Positions 1-11,029 of a stretch of 64,000 bases of DNA are shown one piece after another. The DNA is from Calamus simplicifolius (lineage: Eukaryota; Streptophyta; Magnoliopsida; Arecales; Arecaceae). Both the position numbers and the translations under genes were made by a program. The stretch is from the NCBI GenBank assembly GCA_900491605.1, contig UESW01001507.1, positions 62,001-126,000 of the forward strand, read 5' to 3'. The stretch's first letter is position 1, and every line of letters begins with the position of its first letter. The notes under the pieces are model-generated. The model was not told the DNA's origin. It made no database searches and was given only the letters and a program-made list of their open reading frames with translations.

Positions 1-15
1 AATAGGTGGTTCCTC

Positions 16-309
16 ATGCATTATGAAGGCTCACTCCTTGAAGCGTGGCTTAAAAGACAAATGACAGAGTTCTACCGTTTACCACCTTCAGCGGAAGGAC
101 CTTTCGAAAGTTTCGCAGCCGCGCCTACGTTCTGTATGCCTCAAATGCATGGTGTTCCTCATGGTGGCCCTTCTGTTTTTGTGCCTCCCGCTACGCATGC
201 TTCATGTCGAGGTGGACCAATTCCATTCACGGAGCCATTATTAAGGCCAAGCTATGATAGCAGCATTTCACCGGGTCTGACCCATTCTCCTACTATCAGT
301 GCGCAATAA
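16..309 (+). CDS. 97-aa ORF upstream of Harbinger transposase, possible ORF1 tail
   Basis: I do not recognise this product. It is a 97-codon frame, rich in Pro, Ser and His in its second half, ending 260 bp before the Harbinger transposase start and on the same strand. PIF/Harbinger elements usually carry a second MYB/SANT-like DNA-binding ORF next to the transposase, so this could be the low-complexity C-terminal tail of such an ORF whose MYB part lies left of the window. No MYB tryptophans are visible in the part present. It could equally be a chance frame. Confidence 0.25.
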   Translation: MHYEGSLLEAWLKRQMTEFYRLPPSAEGPFESFAAAPTFCMPQMHGVPHGGPSVFVPPATHASCRGGPIPFTEPLLRPSYDSSISPGLTHSPTISAQ

Positions 310-570
310 TCCGTTTGTACGACACCTGCATCTATGATGCATGACATCGACTTTTCCTACGATCGTTGGACATGACATATGTTTTCTTGCATCATAGTAG
401 TTCTAGAATGATATGTTCTAGCTAAGATGCTTATATTTATGTCATTTTGTTGTAGACATTTCTATCTTATGCTATAAATTACCATCCTTTTTGCTGTACT
501 CTGTTGTCAACTTTTTCAATCAGCACTTATGCATATGGTTGTATCATTAACTACTACAATTTTTGATTAG

Positions 571-1393
571 ATGGACCTATTTCAAGATGTTATGGCGTTT
601 TTACTAGATGATGACAACTACTGGCAAGACGTCCTAACTGTTTTGATAAGTAATGGGTTCCTTTATATACCCAATGTTAATGTTAATTCAAAGGTCCCAT
701 GCCGCACTCGTCCATTCTCGGGTCATGAAATCGTTGCTGATATTTTGAGTGGACATCCAAACAGAGGCTATGATCACTTTAGGATGACAAATACAATGTT
801 CTTCAAGTTGCAAGACTTGCTTGTCTCGAGAGGGTTGGTGAGTAGCACACGTAACTTATCGGTTCAGGAGCAACTAGCAATCTACCTATACGACATAGGG
901 CATGGTGTTAGTAATAGAGTGCTGGCAGAAACGTTCCAGCACTCAGGGGAGACAATATCCCGACACTTCAACAACATACTGAAAGCAATTCGTTTGCTTA
1001 AGCATGAATTTATCGTTCAACCTCAACAGGAGACGACCGTTCAACCACGGATTCATGGCAACAAACTTTTCAATCCTCACTTCATGGTAGGTTCGGAGAC
1101 TCCCAAGACACCGGAATTTTTTTTCAATCTTCTCATTACCAGGTCCTTGATACATTTGTTTGCATTACAGAATGCTGTTGGAGCAATCGATGGCACACAT
1201 ATACCTGCAACGATCAGGAAAAGCAAACAACCACGATTTCATAATCGAAAGGGGACCATTTCTCAAAATGTCATGGCTGCAGTCTCCTTCGATCACTCCT
1301 TCCTATTCGTATGTACTGGTTGGGAGGGATCTTCGGCTGACATGAGAGTCCTACGCTGGTGTGTCGAGTCTGAAGGACTCATTGTACCTGAAG
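571..1393 (+). pseudogene. PIF/Harbinger transposase (HARBI1-like, DDE_Tnp_4), 3' truncated
   Basis: This is the nuclease-type transposase of a PIF/Harbinger DNA transposon. The N-terminal ~150 residues look like the helix-turn-helix region typical of plant HARBI1-like proteins (DHFRMTNTMFFKLQDLL, then a conserved QEQLAIYLYDIGHGVSNR-type block). The catalytic core begins with VGAIDGTHI (first Asp) and continues to GWEGSSADMRVL (second Asp). An 84-bp intron is likely at 1087-1170 (ATG|GTAGGT ... TTACAG|AATGC): removing it joins NPHFM directly to NAVGAIDGTH, as in the family. A second donor is likely at 1394 (CCTGAAG|GTACAT), where the frame otherwise stops 5 codons later. The rest of the domain, including the last acidic residue, is absent from the window; the copia sequence begins about 100 bp downstream. 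This copy is therefore inactive. Confidence 0.85.
1087..1170 (+). other. Predicted in-frame intron of Harbinger transposase
   Basis: GT at 1087 and AG at 1169-1170 bound an 84-bp, AT-rich, stop-free segment. It interrupts the conserved run leading to the first catalytic Asp. Because 84 is a multiple of 3, the reading frame runs through it and a plain ORF call wrongly includes it as 28 residues. Confidence 0.7.
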
Positions 1394-1463
1394 GTACATG
1401 CATATAACAAACTACTTAAAATATTTCATTTAAACACTTCTTTTAACCCGTGTGAAGACATCA

Positions 1464-1500
1464 ACCCATGAGTAGAAGAGGGCTTCTCCAAAAGAGTGAC
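1464..1500 (+). repeat. 37-bp inverted repeat, left copy
   Basis: This copy matches the reverse complement of 2378-2414 at about 35 of 37 positions. The pair brackets the truncated copia 5' LTR and primer-binding site. Confidence 0.8.
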
Positions 1501-2164
1501 ATATTTTAAAGACAACTTTTAAAATATTCATTTACTAATCAAATATAATAATTATTATATTTTTTAAAATAAAAAAATTATTTTTATGTAAATAAATAAG
1601 ATAAGAAAGTTGAGGTTTCTTTGTAAGATCTTCTTCTTAAGATTTTTCATACAAAATATATGAAAGTCAGAGAAAGATTGGGTTCCTAATTAAGAACAAT
1701 CCTAAAGGCATACACCGATTGCTCATTAATCGCAAGCACTCAATTGAAAAGCTACCAAAGGTAAATCACAAACAAAGTTTAATGGCTGAAGGTAATTCCA
1801 CTACAAGATTTTTTAAAATTAGCGATGCCAAAATAACCTTGCTAATCAAGAAAAATTCATCGCTAAACAAATTAGCAACGCAATAGCAATGCGCTAAAAT
1901 TCATCGCTAAAACATTCGTCACTAACGAAATAGTGATGCCGCGGTAGTTCATTGCTAATTAGCGATGTGGAAAGAATCAATGTAATGGCGTAGCTAATGA
2001 CCTGCCAAATTAGCGATGCCAATTTTTTATGCATAGATTAATATGCCAAATGGGCATCGCTAAAATAGAAAATTATTGTAGGGAATTCATTGATCTTGAC
2101 GTTTAATATATTTGATATATACAGCATGCCCGTATGTGTTTTATGTATAGATTTATTTTTCACA
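1501..2164 (+). mobile_element. Copia 5' LTR, 5' truncated, carrying a TIR-element insertion
   Basis: From about 1505 this aligns with 6160-6480 (same order: AAATATTCAT, AAGGCATACACC, GCACTCAAT, GGTAAATCACA). After the inserted element it aligns with 13320-13405 (AATTCATTGATCTTG, TATGTGTTTTATG). The first ~80 bp present in the 3' LTR copy are missing here. The end CACA at 2161-2164 is followed by a tRNA-Met type primer-binding site, which fixes this as the 5' LTR. Confidence 0.85.
1799..2083. mobile_element. 285-bp non-autonomous TIR element in the copia LTR
   Basis: Its ends are CACTACAAGATTTTTTAAAA and the complement of a right end reading CCCTACAATAATTTTCTATT; both run into TTAGCGATGCC. 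It is flanked by AATTC on both sides. The other LTR of the same retrotransposon has the uninterrupted sequence GGTAATTCATTGATC at 13324 onward, so AATTC is a 5-bp target duplication. The interior is a series of TTAGCGATG/CATCGCTAA motifs in both orientations. CACTACAA resembles CACTA ends, but CACTA elements give 3-bp duplications, so the superfamily is open. Confidence 0.75.
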
Positions 2165-2166
2165 GT

Positions 2167-2179
2167 TGGTATCAGAGCC
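2167..2179 (+). promoter_or_regulatory. Retrotransposon primer-binding site
   Basis: TGGTATCAGAGCC, complementary to the 3' end of initiator methionine tRNA, lies two bases after the LTR end. This is the standard minus-strand priming site of plant copia elements. Confidence 0.9.
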
Positions 2180-2377
2180 TTTATGCCTTTGCCTTAATTT
2201 GTTTGGGTTTTGAATAAGAATGCTATCTTATTTTGTAAATAAAAAGGAAAGGGCATCAAATCTATTGCACTCTTAATATTTAATTTCATCTGAGAAAACA
2301 TTTTGTTAAAGAAAAGTACCAGCAAGATTTGTACCATGCAAGATGCACCCATCCAAGGTTCTCTCTCCCTTATACTT

Positions 2378-2414
2378 GTCACCCTTTTGAAGAAGCCCTC
2401 TTCTACTCATGGGT
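2378..2414 (-). repeat. 37-bp inverted repeat, right copy
   Basis: This is the reverse-complement partner of 1464-1500, with two mismatches. Confidence 0.8.
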
Positions 2415-2519
2415 ATGATTAAAAAAAAAAAGAAAAAAGAAGACATAAATCTTATGTTGATTTTGGGAAGAACCATCTGGCTCTTGAATCGATAATAATG
2501 ATAAATAAATAGACATGCT

Positions 2520-2622
<103 letters not shown>

Positions 2623-3620
2623 CTTTATCCATCGGGCATAGTCGTTATTTTTTTTTATGGGTTGGAACCGATGTGTAGAAGTAGAAGACAACCAAAATGA
2701 TATATAATGTATATATGGTCATTAATTTGTTATGGTTTTAGCATAATTTGAATTATATATATCATATGCTACGATCGGACGTGTTCTAATTGATAAAAAT
2801 TTTATTTAAGATGATAATTTTAAAATTGTATTGAATAGATGTTTGGTATGATATTGCTCTTTTTATGCATATTAGATTTTATATGCTTAATGAAAGGATA
2901 TGCTTTCATAGTGCGAAAGAATCATAAAGTAAATTCTTTTAGGGTTTGATTGATCAATTGGTGTCTAAAAAAGTGGTTCTAAAAGGTAAAGAGATCATAG
3001 TTTTTTAATTGGTTCTGTTTACTGACCTAGCCAGTTAAATTAGTGTCTAAGAAAAGTAATGGGGGACTCCTACCTCTCTCCCACTTAACTAGCCAATTCG
3101 ATTAATTTAAACCTTAAATTGGAAATGCTATATTGATTAAGATCACTTCCTAATGCCTTCCTTTATGCTAAGATAAATTGGCTAATCTATATGTATACAA
3201 TGGAGTTTGAATGTCATATGGTCAATACGATTTTGATTAATTAAGGAGTAGCCATAATATATTTAATTAATCAAAATTATATATTGGGTTGCAAAGATCA
3301 TATATAGTTAGATGACATTAATGGCAATTAATTATATTTAATGCAATAAATCTTATTCCACATATTTTTTTTGCATTTATATAATTAATTAGAATGGAAT
3401 AAAAAATTATTTTTTTAAATTTATTTATAGAAACTAAGAAAGAAAATATAATTTATTAGTCACATCATTAAGTTAATGAATCTATTTAAGTATAATAACT
3501 TAGCCTACAGGTAGTTATTATATATTATTAATTCATATTGTTGCATGTTTGCATTGGTAAAACATGACATTAAATTGTATGTTTCAATTTTAGTTACATG
3601 AACATGATTATTTATTTATG

Positions 3621-3841
3621 CAGCTATTTTACTATGAATATATTTGATATAAAATATAAAATTTTGATTTAAGTAGTGACAATTATAAAGTATGAAAAGA
3701 AAGAATTCTTCTTCAGTTAGGATGCATGGACAGCTATTTTACTATGAATATATTTGATATAAAATGTAAAATTTTTGATTTAAGTAGTGACAATTATAAA
3801 GTATGAAAAGAAAGAATTCTTCTTCAGTTAGGATGCATGGA
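3621..3841 (+). repeat. Tandem duplication, ~110-bp unit, two copies
   Basis: 3621-3730 is repeated head to tail as 3731-3841 with only one substitution and one inserted T seen. Each begins CAGCTATTTTACTATG and ends GTTAGGATGCATGGA. It lies at the start of the copia gag remnant, so the second copy leads into gag. Confidence 0.95.
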
Positions 3842-4515
3842 CATTGACTATGTCATCAGGAAGGATGAACCACATGCAATTACTTCTACTAGCACTCAGG
3901 CTGAGATTACTGTGTATGAATGGTGAGAGCGATTTAATTGCCTTAGTATGATATTTATACGTACTAATATTTTTGCTAGTATACGTGGTTCAATTTCTGA
4001 GTGCAAAGATGTCAAGAAACTTCTGAAGGCTATTGATGCACAATTTGAGTCTTTAAATAAGGCACTAGCCAGTATCCTAATGGCAAAATTGTCATAATGA
4101 AACTCACAACCTATCAAAGGTATGCGTGAGCACATCATGAAGATGAGGAACATTGCGGCTCAGTTAAAATCCCTAGAGGTTGAGATGTCAAAATCTTTCT
4201 TGGTACATTTTATTCTGAATTCACTCCTATAGTAGTATAACCCTTCCAAAATATTTAACAACACACAAGGATAAATGGTCTATTAATAAACTTTTGACCA
4301 TGTGTGTTCAAAAGGAAGAAAGGCTGACAGTGAAAATGAGAGGAAAGTGCATATTTAGCTACTCAAAGAAAGAATAAAGCCAATCAAGCCAAACACAAAG
4401 AAAAGGGTAAAATACCTATCTATACAGAAGTCAAGAAGGAATCCAAATGCTTCTTTTGCAAAAGAAAAGGGCATATGAAGAAGGATTGCCTTAAATACAA
4501 GGCTTGGCTTGACTA
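3830..4515 (+). pseudogene. Copia gag remnant with zinc knuckle
   Basis: Translation in shifting frames gives a recognisable copia Gag: a DYVIRKDEPHAITSTSTQ-like run, then ISECKDVKKLLKAIDAQFES and LMAKL, a HIMKMRNIAAQLKSLEVE-like block, and a CCHC zinc knuckle (CFFCKRKGHMKKDC, from about 4448). There are stops and frameshifts throughout. Gag packages element RNA into cytoplasmic particles; this copy cannot make it. Confidence 0.8.
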
Positions 4516-4900
4516 GAAAGGTATTTTAATCTTATTTTGATTTTGAGTTACATCAAATGGATGTGAAAACTGTATTCCTTAATGAAGATCTAGAGGAAGT
4601 GATTTATATGAAACAATTTAAAGGATTTTCCTCTAATAATGGTGAGCATTTGGTTTGCAAGCTTAAGAAACCATATATAGATTAAAAGAGGCCTCTCGTC
4701 AATGGTATTTAAAATTTTATAATGTGATCTTTTTTCTAGTTTTATAGAAAATATCATGGATCAATGTATATACCAGAAGGTTAGTGGGAGCAAAATTTAT
4801 TTTTTTATCCTATATGTGGATGATTCTATTTGCAACTAATGGTAAAGGGTTACTACATAAGGTAAAATAATTTTTCTTAAAAAATTTTGATATGAAAGAT
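4516..4900 (+). pseudogene. Copia reverse transcriptase remnant
   Basis: Starting directly after the gag zinc knuckle, the sequence encodes LHQMDVKTVFLNEDLEEVIY and GEHLVCKLKKPYI, a central part of the copia reverse transcriptase. The polymerase motif YVDD follows at 4813-4824. Protease, integrase and the N-terminal part of reverse transcriptase, which should lie between the zinc knuckle and this motif (over 2 kb in intact elements), are absent. Several stops interrupt it. Confidence 0.8.
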
Positions 4901-5099
4901 GAGTGAGACATCTTATGTCATTGGCATTAGGATCCATAAGGAAAGATCTTATGGCATTTTGGGTTGTCTCAAGAAACTTATATCAATAAAGTCTTAGAGA
5001 GATTTTGGATAAAAGATTGTTCACCAAGTGTTGCACCCATAGTGAAGGATGAAAGGTTTAATATAAACTAGTGTTCGAAAAATGAGTTGAATGAGAACA

Positions 5100-5682
5100 A
5101 ATGCACAACATCTCATATGCTTCAACTGTTGGAAGCCTAATGTATGATCAGGTTTGCACAAGACCTGACATTGCATTTGCAGTATGAATGTTAGAAAAAT
5201 ATCAGAGTAAACTAGGTTTAGGCCACTGAAGAGCTGCTAAAAAGGTCATGAGGTATCTTGAAAGGATCAAGGATTATATGCTCATGTATAGACAAATCGA
5301 TCATTTGGAGGTAGAAGATTACTCGGACTCGGACTTTGCTGATTGCATTGATTCTCAAAAATCAACATCAAGATTCATATTTATGCTGGGGGGTGGAGCC
5401 ATATCATGGAAGAGTACAAAGCAGACTTTGACTGCTACCTCTACTATGGAATCAGAGTTCATTTCTTGTTTTAAGGCTACATCGCATGGTGTATGATTGA
5501 AGAGTTTCATTTTAGGACTTAGAATTGTTGATTCAATTACTAGGCCACTTAAGTTATATTGTGACAATTCAGCTGCTGTGTTTCTGGCTAAAAATTATAA
5601 AAGTGATAGTCAAAGTAAGCACATTGACATTAAGTATTTAGCCATAAAGGAACATATTAAAGAAAACAAAGTGATCATATAA
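5100..5682 (+). pseudogene. Copia RNase H remnant
   Basis: The sequence preserves the C-terminal end of copia Pol. A YSDSDFADCIDSQKSTS block (RNase H first Asp region; intact elements read a similar Y-x-D-x-D-x-A-x-x-x-D) is followed by GGGAISWKSTKQTLTATSTM-type residues and the terminal YCDNSAAVFLAKN and SKHIDIKYLAIKEHI motifs. Frames 5248-5496 and 5497-5682 are contiguous but separated by a stop (TGA). RNase H removes template RNA during reverse transcription; this copy is inactive. Confidence 0.88.
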
Positions 5683-6107
5683 CATGTTAGCACTTTAATT
5701 GATGATAATTGATCCTTTAACTAAAGGCATGCCAATTAAGAATTTTAAGAATCATGTGGTACGAATGAAAATTGATCCCATGATGTAATTTAGTTGTATG
5801 GACAACTACTTATATAATGAAACTCTTATTTAATTTATTTATTTATTTCTCATTTGGGTGTACATATTATTGTTTGAATTTTGAGAAAAGACAAAATTTT
5901 TTTTTTGGACTCTAAATAAATGAAGGGTTTATTCATTAAGTTATGTTATCACATTTGGATTAGTGGTAAAGGAACTGAATGCATTGTAATACATGAAAGA
6001 TAATACTCAATTATAGAAGACCTATCGCCATGATTCATGTATTTGGTTTTCTTTTAAGTATTGAGGACCGTGGATTAAAATAAAATATACAGACCAAGTG
6101 GAAGAAT
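5683..6107 (+). other. Copia 3' untranslated region and polypurine tract
   Basis: There is no gene. The stretch ends with a purine-rich CAAGTGGAAGAA immediately before TGTAGTATTCC, the expected polypurine tract and 3' LTR start of a copia element. Confidence 0.65.
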
Positions 6108-6485
6108 GTAGTATTCCATAGATGATGATCCTATTTTTTATTTTATCTGGTAACCATTTGCAGATAAACCTCTTGGAGATAACTCTCAAAATATTCATTC
6201 ACTAATTAAGGAAGTGATAACTATAACTCTTTTTGAAAATTAAAAAAAGGATATATTTTCATGGGAATAGATGAGATAAGGAAGTTGAGGTTTCTTTATA
6301 AATTGAGATTCCCTCTGAAGGTTTTTTATATAAGAGAAAAATATACGAAAGCTAGAGAGAGATTGGATCCCTAATCAAGAGCAAATTCTAAAGGCATACA
6401 CCATCATTGTGCAATTGCTCATTGATCAGAAGCACTCAATCGAGAAGCTACGGAGGTAAATCACAGACAAAGTTCAATGGCTAGT
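6108..6485 (+). mobile_element. Copia 3' LTR, left part (interrupted)
   Basis: It starts TGTAGTATTCC and aligns with 1505-1790 of the 5' LTR up to CAATGGCT. The remaining ~85 bp of the LTR appear only at 13317-13405, so a ~6.8-kb element sits inside this LTR. Confidence 0.85.
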
Positions 6486-7404
6486 GTTGTCTTCAAGTCA
6501 CCTTCCTTGATCATCAGGGAGCATCCGATCGCTTTCTTTGGCGAAGCAGGGATCCTTCAGCTGGCTTCTCTTGGTTGAGAGATGCAAAAAGTCCCTAGGG
6601 CCAGTGACTCCGGCGGGGACCCTCCGATGCTCAAGTTAGTGCTTTGGGCAACAACCGTGAGCTTGAAAGAAAGCTCAAGAGTCTTAGCGAGAGAGATGCT
6701 TGTGAGCGTGTATGTACTCATCATACCTAGTCGAGGGTCATTCTTACACATTTTATGGAAGTTTGTGGGGGTTATGATGTTCTGGACTATTAGGGTGCAG
6801 CTCGTAGTGTAACTGAATTGGTGGGGTTCGCTCCCCGCATGGCATGGTAGGATTGGCAAGATTTGTTCCCCATGTGGCATGTCAGGGTTGGTGAGATTTG
6901 TTAGACCTAGGTGGCCATCGCCAGATTGGCAGGGCTTGTCAGACTTAAGCGGCTATCGCCAGATTTATCCCCCATGTTGCGTCTCTGCTGAGATGTCCAA
7001 TAGTGGAAGATTGCATTAGCAGTCTGGGCAGCTAGGTCATATGGGTGGTCTCCACAAGCGGTCCTACTTGGATGGCCGATTGGTGGTCCTACCCGGGTGG
7101 CCGGACTGGAGGTTCTACTCGAGTGGCCGAGTTGAGATCCTACCCAGGTGGCCGACTGGAGGTCCTACCCAGGTAGCTGAGTCGAGGTCCTACCCGGGTG
7201 GCCGAGTCGAGGTCCAACCCGGATGGCCGACTGGGGATCCTACCCAAGTGGCTGGACTAGAGGTTTTACCTGGATGGCCGAGCAGATGGGAGTTGCTCTG
7301 GAGGTTTGATCTCTATCGTAGATCAGGTGTAGCTCCATCGATCCTACTAGATGGTCTCCATCGTTGATTGGGTGGGGCTCCATCAGCCTCATCAGATGCC
7401 CCCC
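6486..7404 (-). mobile_element. Gypsy-like element, LTR at left side (probable 3' LTR)
   Basis: 6486-7396 and 12347-13316 are direct repeats: shared order CCTTCCTTGATC, AGCAGGGATCC, AGTGACTCC, GGGCAACAACCGTGAGCTTG, a ~25-bp minisatellite, and GTGGGGCTCCATCAGCC. The outer ends fit TG...CA (TGTTGTC at 6486). The minus-strand reading has a purine run (ATGGGGGGCA) just outside its start at ~7405, consistent with a polypurine tract, so the element probably reads on the minus strand. Confidence 0.75.
7080..7275. repeat. ~25-bp minisatellite inside LTR
   Basis: About eight imperfect copies of a unit like GTGGCCGACTGGAGGTCCTA CCC. The same unit recurs at 11,030-11,280 and 12,920-13,205. The frames through it are repeat translation, not genes. 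Confidence 0.9.
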
Positions 7405-8048
7405 ATACTCCTGAGCTTATGCGACCGCATGCTTTGCATCCACCAAGCGAAAGGAGTGTAAAACACTTTATCTTTGTACTTATCTTTGCATGCTAGCTTC
7501 AACTTCGATTCCTTCCTAGTGGAGGAATCCTTTTCCTTTTGCACTACTTCCGGTATTGATAATTTTTGTCTGCCTTGTGCAGGCGTGAACGCATATGCAT
7601 GCTCTCTAAAACTGCACACTCGCTTGCTCGAAAGACTTTAAGCAAGGTTAGAGGCAGATTACTTAGCCTTGACTGGTTGGGAGCGGCAAGTAATCCTATC
7701 CTAACTCGGAGTCAGGAGGTGGGTATCCATCAACTATAAGCTGGGGAGATGACTTCTTCCAACTATGAGCTGACTGGGTCATCTTGGTCGGCTGAGAGCA
7801 GCCAGCACCGTGAACTATGAGCTAGGGAGTTGATCTCTCCCAACTGTGAGCTGACTGGGTTTTCTTCCTTCGATGTGGAGTTTGGAAGTGGGTACCCATT
7901 AACTATGAATCAGAGAGTTGATCTCTCTTAATTGTGAGCTGACTGGATCCTACCCAGGTGGCTGGATGTCAGCCACCCCTTCTCTCCGGGGCTACCGATA
8001 GTATACCTGCATACTTATAATAATCGGATAGAGTTCTACTAGTCTTTA
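7405..8048. other. Gypsy-like element internal region, repetitive, no gene
   Basis: No coding region is supported. At 7680-7960 there are degenerate repeats built on CTGTGAGCTGACTGG, related to 11,280-11,600, which suggests one repetitive internal domain split by the 8049-11,028 block. Confidence 0.5.
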
Positions 8049-11028
8049 TGTAGCGCTCCATAAAGAGTTAGAAAACTCCAACAAATTATCACAAGCGCAG
8101 ACACTCAAAAATACGTCCTATTAAAAACTTTTTATTATCAGCTAATTATATATGCACATCACTCAAATCAACGCTAAGCATCATCCTGCTCAGATAATAT
8201 TTCTCATAACATCCTTAGGCAGTTTACAAGATGACATTCACAATCGACATCAAAATCATAAGTATATACATTATACTCATTATTCCTCCCAAAACATAAG
8301 TCTTTTATTCATATCTAAATAAGTTTGATACATCACCACTTCTCACTGTATAAAAACACATGTACATAAACATAAAAAATCACCTTACTCTAACTCAATA
8401 TACAAAGCTATCATCTAAACACTCTTTCCTCCAAGCAAGCCTTACAAGCCTAAGATCCAGTCCCACTAGCCTTGATCCTGCCAACCAAACTTACTGATCT
8501 AAAAATAAAAATGTTAAACATAGAGGGGTGAGACCTAAGTCCCAGTGACTGGATAACCATCTAACCATGGGAAAATAGAAAACCATAACATCATTCAAAA
8601 GCATAATAAACATACGTAACATAAGTAAGCACATAAAATACTCATTTGAATATGATATCAAAAAATTTAAAACGTAGCTTATTCTTCAATAATATACATC
8701 TTAAACTGAAGTATCATACTAGTACTGAAATACTCTTTAAATGACTCATTTATATAAAAATCCATGCAGGATGAAATACTTTATAAAGCACGTATATGAA
8801 TATATGTATATTCTCATTATACAGCCCAGACTTTCTTTACTCATCTCTGATCCCTACTGGGATCTATTTTAGCCCACTGGCATCTCATATAAACCATCCC
8901 TACTGGGATAATTACTCAGCCCATTGGCCATTTTTAAATCACAATACAAGCTTTTTCAAGAGTTGTCCATTGGCATTTCTTTTTCAAATCCAGATGCAAG
9001 CTTTTAAATCTCATGATGCCTGGCTATGTGTGAAATGCCTTCGACGTACCATCTATAGTCGCCATCCTACAGGTATACTTTCATTGGGTGCATGACTAGC
9101 AACAGGATCCCCACACAACTAGCATCTCTTACCCGTGCGGTTCATCCAACAAAATACTTTGTTCCTTAACTTTGGAATCTCGGATTTCATCTCTGTCCTA
9201 TGGGCTATATAGTAACCAGCTTCACTGAGCTATGATTCTTGCCCCTATGGGCTGTTACAACCTACCCCATTGGGCCTGGTCAGCGTGCACTCACCCCAAA
9301 TCCTAAGGTTCATTGTACGATCGAATCGCAAGAAGGTACCGGCTCAATAGTAGTGTGCAATGTTCATGCTACAACACAGTCTAAAGAGTGATCATCCCTA
9401 TAGCTGCCTGATGCTCAATGTGATCCATACATCAAAAATATTATTTGAGAAGCTTTATCATGCAAATATGCCATGTATACATCAAAATTCATGCATCAAA
9501 ACTTATGCTTATTTCTTTATGCTAAGACTCGTACTCAAAACTCATGCTTTAAATCCTGCAATAAAAACCATGCTTAAAGATTCGTGCATCAAAACCATGC
9601 ATTAGAATGTCATACACTAGGTTCTCATTTTCTAGGTTTAAAACATACATAATACTTTACTAAACATAACATACCATAGCTAGGTATTAATATCATTATA
9701 CTAGCTCAAAATAAACTTTTCATTTGCTAAGTGAAAAATCCACTCATCTCAGCAATATATCCTTTTAACTGGTACTCAAATCCGGTGTTCATGCTCTCTG
9801 AAATAATCCTCTTGACCTACATCAACATACAGATAAAATAGCTATTAGGTTACCTATACATAAGGTTTTTCCCTGAAACCATGCATGCATACAAGATCTA
9901 ACCTCTGATATCTCATTATTTTCTTTTTCTACTCAAGATTACTTCTACTATCATCTCCTATTACAAGAATCTAAGAAAATCTAAAGCCATACAAGGTCTA
10001 GGAAAGTTATAGCTTATCTGGAGCTTAGCACGAAACCCAAGCTTTCCTTTTCCTTCCTTCTCTTTCCCTTCTCTTCTTCTTCTTCTTCTCCTTCTCTTCT
10101 TTCTCTCTTTTCTTTCTTTCTTTCTTTCTCCCTTCCTTTCTCTAGCTGAAACCCACATTTTTTCCTTTACTTTTCCTTTTTCTGATGACTTAGGGGCTAA
10201 GGCATGGATAACTTAGAGGTTAAGACATTGGTGAAATTCTCATTTTACCCTCGCAAACTCTTAAAACACGCTTTTTGAAAAACACATGACTCACTCATAA
10301 CTATGATATTTTGCCTTAGATTTTTTTCTAAATTGCCTTTAGCACAATTAGCAATTGACATCGAAGTCTTTTTTTCATTTTGCCCTTAAACATATAATTT
10401 TTTAATCAATTTATAGATCTAATTATTATTATTTATTTAAATCAGTACTTTCATGCAATATTTTTAGGAAAAAATTCTGCCAACTCAAAGAGCTCGATTT
10501 TAGAAACCCAACGGTTCAAACAACACTCAAATCGGACTTAAAACAAAATAAATATGAAATTTTGAAGATTTAACCCAGAAAATATGTAGTCTTAGCTCCA
10601 GCAGAATCGGAGTCGACTCCAACAGAATCGAAGCTAGCTCCAGCATAAAGTAGAATTGCTGACTTTCTATTTTTCTATAGGAGTTGACTCCTCTTCTGCA
10701 GGAGTCGACTTCAAAGCATGTCAGAAGTTTCAAAGCATGCCAAGTCGACTCCTCACCAATTGGAGTCGACTCTAATTGCTAAAAAAAACACTTAAGGGCA
10801 AAACTCAAACTAAACTTGATTTTTCTTGTAATTTAAGCCTATTAAAACTCAAATCTCTCAAATTCTTAAATCCAAATATTGGCACACAAGAATATACTCA
10901 TTTACACCATATTTTTTTATATTTATTAAGTGGCCAACATACCCACACGTCATTAAAACCATCTAACTTTCATTATAAATGAAAATACCATTAATATTAC
11001 CAAAATTTTAAGATTTTAGTATGTTACA
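8049..11028 (-). mobile_element. ~3-kb LTR-like block without genes
   Basis: A non-coding segment bounded by TGTAGCGCTCC and TATGTTACA (TG...CA), lying inside the repetitive internal domain of the gypsy-like element. It contains degenerate repeats of CTACTGGGATnnnnTCAGCCCA at 8850-9260, a pyrimidine-rich run at 10,020-10,150 and a cluster of GGAGTCGACTCC palindromes at 10,600-10,770. I see no target duplication. It may be a large solo LTR; boundaries are tentative. Confidence 0.4.
10595..10775. repeat. Cluster of GAGTCGACTC palindromes
   Basis: Five or so copies, some degenerate, of GGAGTCGACTCC spaced 30-50 bp apart. The function is unknown. Confidence 0.7.
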
Positions 11029-11029
11029 T

